Assembly (NCBI GenBank): GCA_903917565.1
Contig: CAIXBB010000016.1
Coordinates: forward strand, 36,666 to 100,665
Source: an uncultured cyanobacterium
GTDB taxonomy: Bacteria > Cyanobacteriota > Cyanobacteriia > PCC-6307 > Cyanobiaceae
Direction of reading: 5' to 3'
Length of the DNA stretch: 64,000 nt
The position numbers and the translations under genes are program-made. Below, one piece after another: positions 61,435-64,000 of this stretch. Every line of letters begins with the position of its first letter. The first letter of the stretch is position 1. The notes under the pieces were generated by a model, which worked only from the letters and a program-made list of their open reading frames with translations, ran no database searches and was not told the DNA's origin.

Positions 61435-62523
61435 TCACCAGAGGCCGCACTGGCCCTGCTGGCGCAGCAGGTGATCCGCCAGCACCAGGGCCACCATCGC
61501 CTCCACCATCGGCACGGCCCGCGGCAGCACGCAGGGATCGTGCCGGCCCTTCGCCGCCAGGGTGGTGGCGGCGCCTGAGGCGTCGATGGTCTGCTGCTCC
61601 TTGCGGATCGTGGCGGTGGGTTTGAAGGCCACCCGCAGCCGGATCTCTTCCCCGTTGCTGATGCCCCCCTGGATGCCGCCCGAGTTGTTGGTGGCGGTGC
61701 GCAGGCGGCCGTCCTCGCTGGGCAGGAAGGCATCGTTGTGCTCGCTGCCGCGCAGCAGGGTGCCGCTGAAACCGGAGCCGATCTCGAAGCCCTTGGTGGC
61801 CGGCAGCGACATCACCGCTTTGGCCAGATCCGCCTCCAGCTTGTCGAACACCGGCATGCCCAGAGCCACCGGCGGCCGCCGCACCAGACACTCGATCACC
61901 CCGCCGCAGGAATCCCCCTCCCGCCCGATGGCCTCGATGCGCTCGATCATCCGCGCAGCGACGGCTGGATCCGGACAGCGCACGATGGTGCTCTCCACCG
62001 CCTCCAGTGTCACCGTGGCCGGATCCACATGAGCCTCGATGTCGTGGATCCGGCGGACCCAGGCGATCACCTCGGTGCCGGCGGCGCGGGCCAGCAACTG
62101 CTTGGCGATGGCTCCGGCGGCCACCCGGCCGATGGTTTCCCGGGCCGAGGCACGGCCACCGCCGCTGCGGGCCTGGATGCCGTATTTGACCTGGTAGGTG
62201 GCATCGGCGTGGGAGGGGCGGAACGCCACCTCCATCTCCCTGTAGTCCTGGGGGCGCTGGTCCTTGTTGCGCACCACCATGGCGATCGGCGTACCGAGGG
62301 TGACGCCATCGAGGAGGCCGCTGAGGACCTCAACCCGATCCTCTTCCTTGCGTGGGGTGGTGATGGGGCTCTGGCCAGGCCTGCGGCGGTCGAGATCCGC
62401 CTGGATCGCCTCCAGGTCGAGCGACAGCCGCGGTGGGCAGCCATCCACGATCACGCCCACGCCACCGCCATGGGATTCGCCGAAGGTGCTGATGCGGAAG
62501 AGGTGGCCGAAGCTGCTGCCCAT
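61435..62523 (-). CDS. aroC: chorismate synthase
   Basis: A 362-residue protein. [59 protein letters not shown] and [18 protein letters not shown] are the chorismate synthase signatures; FMN-dependent last step of the shikimate pathway. Convergent with eda, with eight bases between the stops. Normal length. Confidence 0.97.
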   Translation of the reverse strand: MGSSFGHLFRISTFGESHGGGVGVIVDGCPPRLSLDLEAIQADLDRRRPGQSPITTPRKEEDRVEVLSGLLDGVTLGTPIAMVVRNKDQRPQDYREMEVAFRPSHADATYQVKYGIQARSGGGRASARETIGRVAAGAIAKQLLARAAGTEVIAWVRRIHDIEAHVDPATVTLEAVESTIVRCPDPAVAARMIERIEAIGREGDSCGGVIECLVRRPPVALGMPVFDKLEADLAKAVMSLPATKGFEIGSGFSGTLLRGSEHNDAFLPSEDGRLRTATNNSGGIQGGISNGEEIRLRVAFKPTATIRKEQQTIDASGAATTLAAKGRHDPCVLPRAVPMVEAMVALVLADHLLRQQGQCGLW

Positions 62524-62571
62524 GGCGTCCTGTGACTGGCGCGAGACTACGAAGCGGTGGCTGTGAAGCGA

Positions 62572-63477
62572 TCAGGTCCGTCGGGCCCTGACTTCCAGGA
62601 TGGTGGGGCCCATCCAGAAACTGCCGGGATCTGCCCGACTCGCTTCCATCTCGACCCTGGCCGCCTCGGCCTCTTCCGGGCTCCACAGCCCCAGGGCCTG
62701 GAGTTTTGCGCCGTACAGGGTCACGAACATCTCCATCCAGCGGGCCGGCCATTCACCCGCCCGCCCCACCACCGGCAGGGGGAGCAGATCCTCGATCGCG
62801 AATCCCCTGGCCGCGAGCAGGGAGGGCAGTCGGCGGTTGATGTCAGGTTCACCGCCGGCCTCCCGGAAGCTGCGTTGCACCAACTGGCTGAAGCGGGCGA
62901 TGGCCTTGCCCTGGGGATGGAGGCCAAAGGTGTCCCAGTGGACGTATTCGTGGAACAGAATCTGGCCGCCCCTGGCCAGGCAGCACGCCAACCGGTCGAG
63001 CAAGGGTTTGACCTCCGGCAGGAACATCGCCACCCAGCGGCACCAGACCAGGTCGAAGGGTCCTGGCGGCAGGGGATCGCTGATCAGGTCATGGCAACGC
63101 ATGTCCAGATGGTCCAGGGCAGCCTCCAGCGCCAGCTGCTGGCCATGGCTCACGTAGGCGGCATTCTGCTCCAGGCCCAGCACCTGGCCGCTGGGGCCCA
63201 CGATCCTGGCGAGATCCTGGGCCACGAACCCCGGCCCCGCGCCAAGGTCGATCACCCGTTCCCCCGGGCCGAGCCCTGCCCGCGCGAGGGCCGCCTGCAG
63301 GGTGGGGCGCCAAAGGTCATGCTGGAGCCGGAGCCGGTTCAGTTCCACGGCATCGTTTCCCAGCACGTAGGTGTCGTTGCTGGCGGCTGGGGCCAGGGGA
63401 TCCGGCGCTTTCAGGCGGGCTGGCGTTCTCTGGCGTCGAGCTTGCCAGACGTCATCGGTTTTGGGGAAAGGAGCCAT
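62572..63477 (-). CDS. class I SAM-dependent methyltransferase
   Basis: About 301 residues. YVLGNDAVELNRLRLQHDLW precedes motif I VIDLGAGPGFVAQDLA, then LGLEQNAAYV (acidic motif II region) and FDLVWCRWVAMFLPEVKPLL. It resembles methyltransferases acting on small molecules (UbiE/Tam-like); target unknown. Start ATG at 63477, directly next to the psbA terminator, so its promoter must lie within or upstream of the terminator region. Confidence 0.85.
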   Translation of the reverse strand: MAPFPKTDDVWQARRQRTPARLKAPDPLAPAASNDTYVLGNDAVELNRLRLQHDLWRPTLQAALARAGLGPGERVIDLGAGPGFVAQDLARIVGPSGQVLGLEQNAAYVSHGQQLALEAALDHLDMRCHDLISDPLPPGPFDLVWCRWVAMFLPEVKPLLDRLACCLARGGQILFHEYVHWDTFGLHPQGKAIARFSQLVQRSFREAGGEPDINRRLPSLLAARGFAIEDLLPLPVVGRAGEWPARWMEMFVTLYGAKLQALGLWSPEEAEAARVEMEASRADPGSFWMGPTILEVRARRT

Positions 63478-63478
63478 C

Positions 63479-63504
63479 AAAAAACCCCCTGCACAGGCAG
63501 GGGG
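63479..63504 (-). terminator. rho-independent terminator after psbA
   Basis: Minus strand: CCCCCTG-N6-CAGGGGG, a perfect 7-base stem with a 6-base loop, followed by six T. It is 67 bases past the psbA stop. The first base of the T run is one base from the methyltransferase ATG. Confidence 0.9.
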
Positions 63505-63571
63505 ATGAGGGGATCAGGGCATGGCCCAGATCAGGACGTCAGGGGGATTCCAGAGATACGGGTGAACCGGA

Positions 63572-64000
<429 letters not shown>

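Overview
The window is a piece of a GC-rich picocyanobacterial chromosome of the Synechococcus/Cyanobium type. Support comes from psbO, psbA, a CrtR-type carotene hydroxylase, Ycf66, Ycf20 and DUF2555 proteins, a PCP-reductase-like mini-protein and cyanobacterial ATP sulfurylase. The base composition is strongly GC-rich, genes are tightly packed and 4-base stop/start overlaps (ATGA, GTGA, TTGA) are frequent. The genus is inferred from gene content only.

Layout. 1-2565: trmB end, a FIST sensor protein, DUF3177. 2224-9988: a patchwork in which intact genes (PAP2 phosphatase, aldo/keto reductase, a small conserved protein, a one-TM protein) sit among broken second copies of themselves, plus a lone ORC-like ATPase whose flanks carry a repeated octamer. 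9989-12690: TetR regulator, Coq4-like protein, MFS exporter. 12917-23643: a visibly AT-richer insertion. Its left part has the structure of integron gene cassettes: two attC-like hairpins, each with an R'' box that is the exact reverse complement of the core starting its own cassette, and no integrase gene nearby. It carries two small unknown genes, an ABC-type ATPase resembling the RloC/PrrC anticodon-nuclease group, and a 1984-residue DUF4011/SF1 helicase with a C-terminal nuclease. The contents and setting suggest an antiphage island and make this the best candidate for something undescribed. 23764-29446: pseudogenes and three toxin-antitoxin pairs (RHH-PIN, BrnT-BrnA, RHH-PIN). 27339-30889: arsenic resistance (arsJ with a collapsed partner GAPDH gene, arsR, acr3), with an ArsR-type operator before each transcription unit.

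30907-36526: NTF2-like protein, HerA-like ATPase, CDGSH-glutamate-synthase-domain fusion, a two-component system. 36507-42421: a PNAG-type exopolysaccharide operon (pgaB, pgaC, pgaD-like) with an SbmA/YddA-like ABC transporter upstream and the two-component genes overlapping downstream, all on one strand. 42561-64000: a TIR/deoxyribosyltransferase-like membrane protein, then housekeeping and photosynthesis genes: ileS, ycf66-like, tRNA-Leu(UAG), an alpha/beta hydrolase, crtR, gatC, a creatininase-family amidase, an alkylpurine glycosylase, pyrB, ycf20-like, tRNA-Ala(CGC), coaBC, psbO, sat, ftsH, eda, aroC, a methyltransferase and the 3' end of psbA.

A recurring theme is genes that keep both ends but have lost their middle (3241, 23764, 26737, 28589). 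All calls come from reading sequence and family knowledge; no database search was run.
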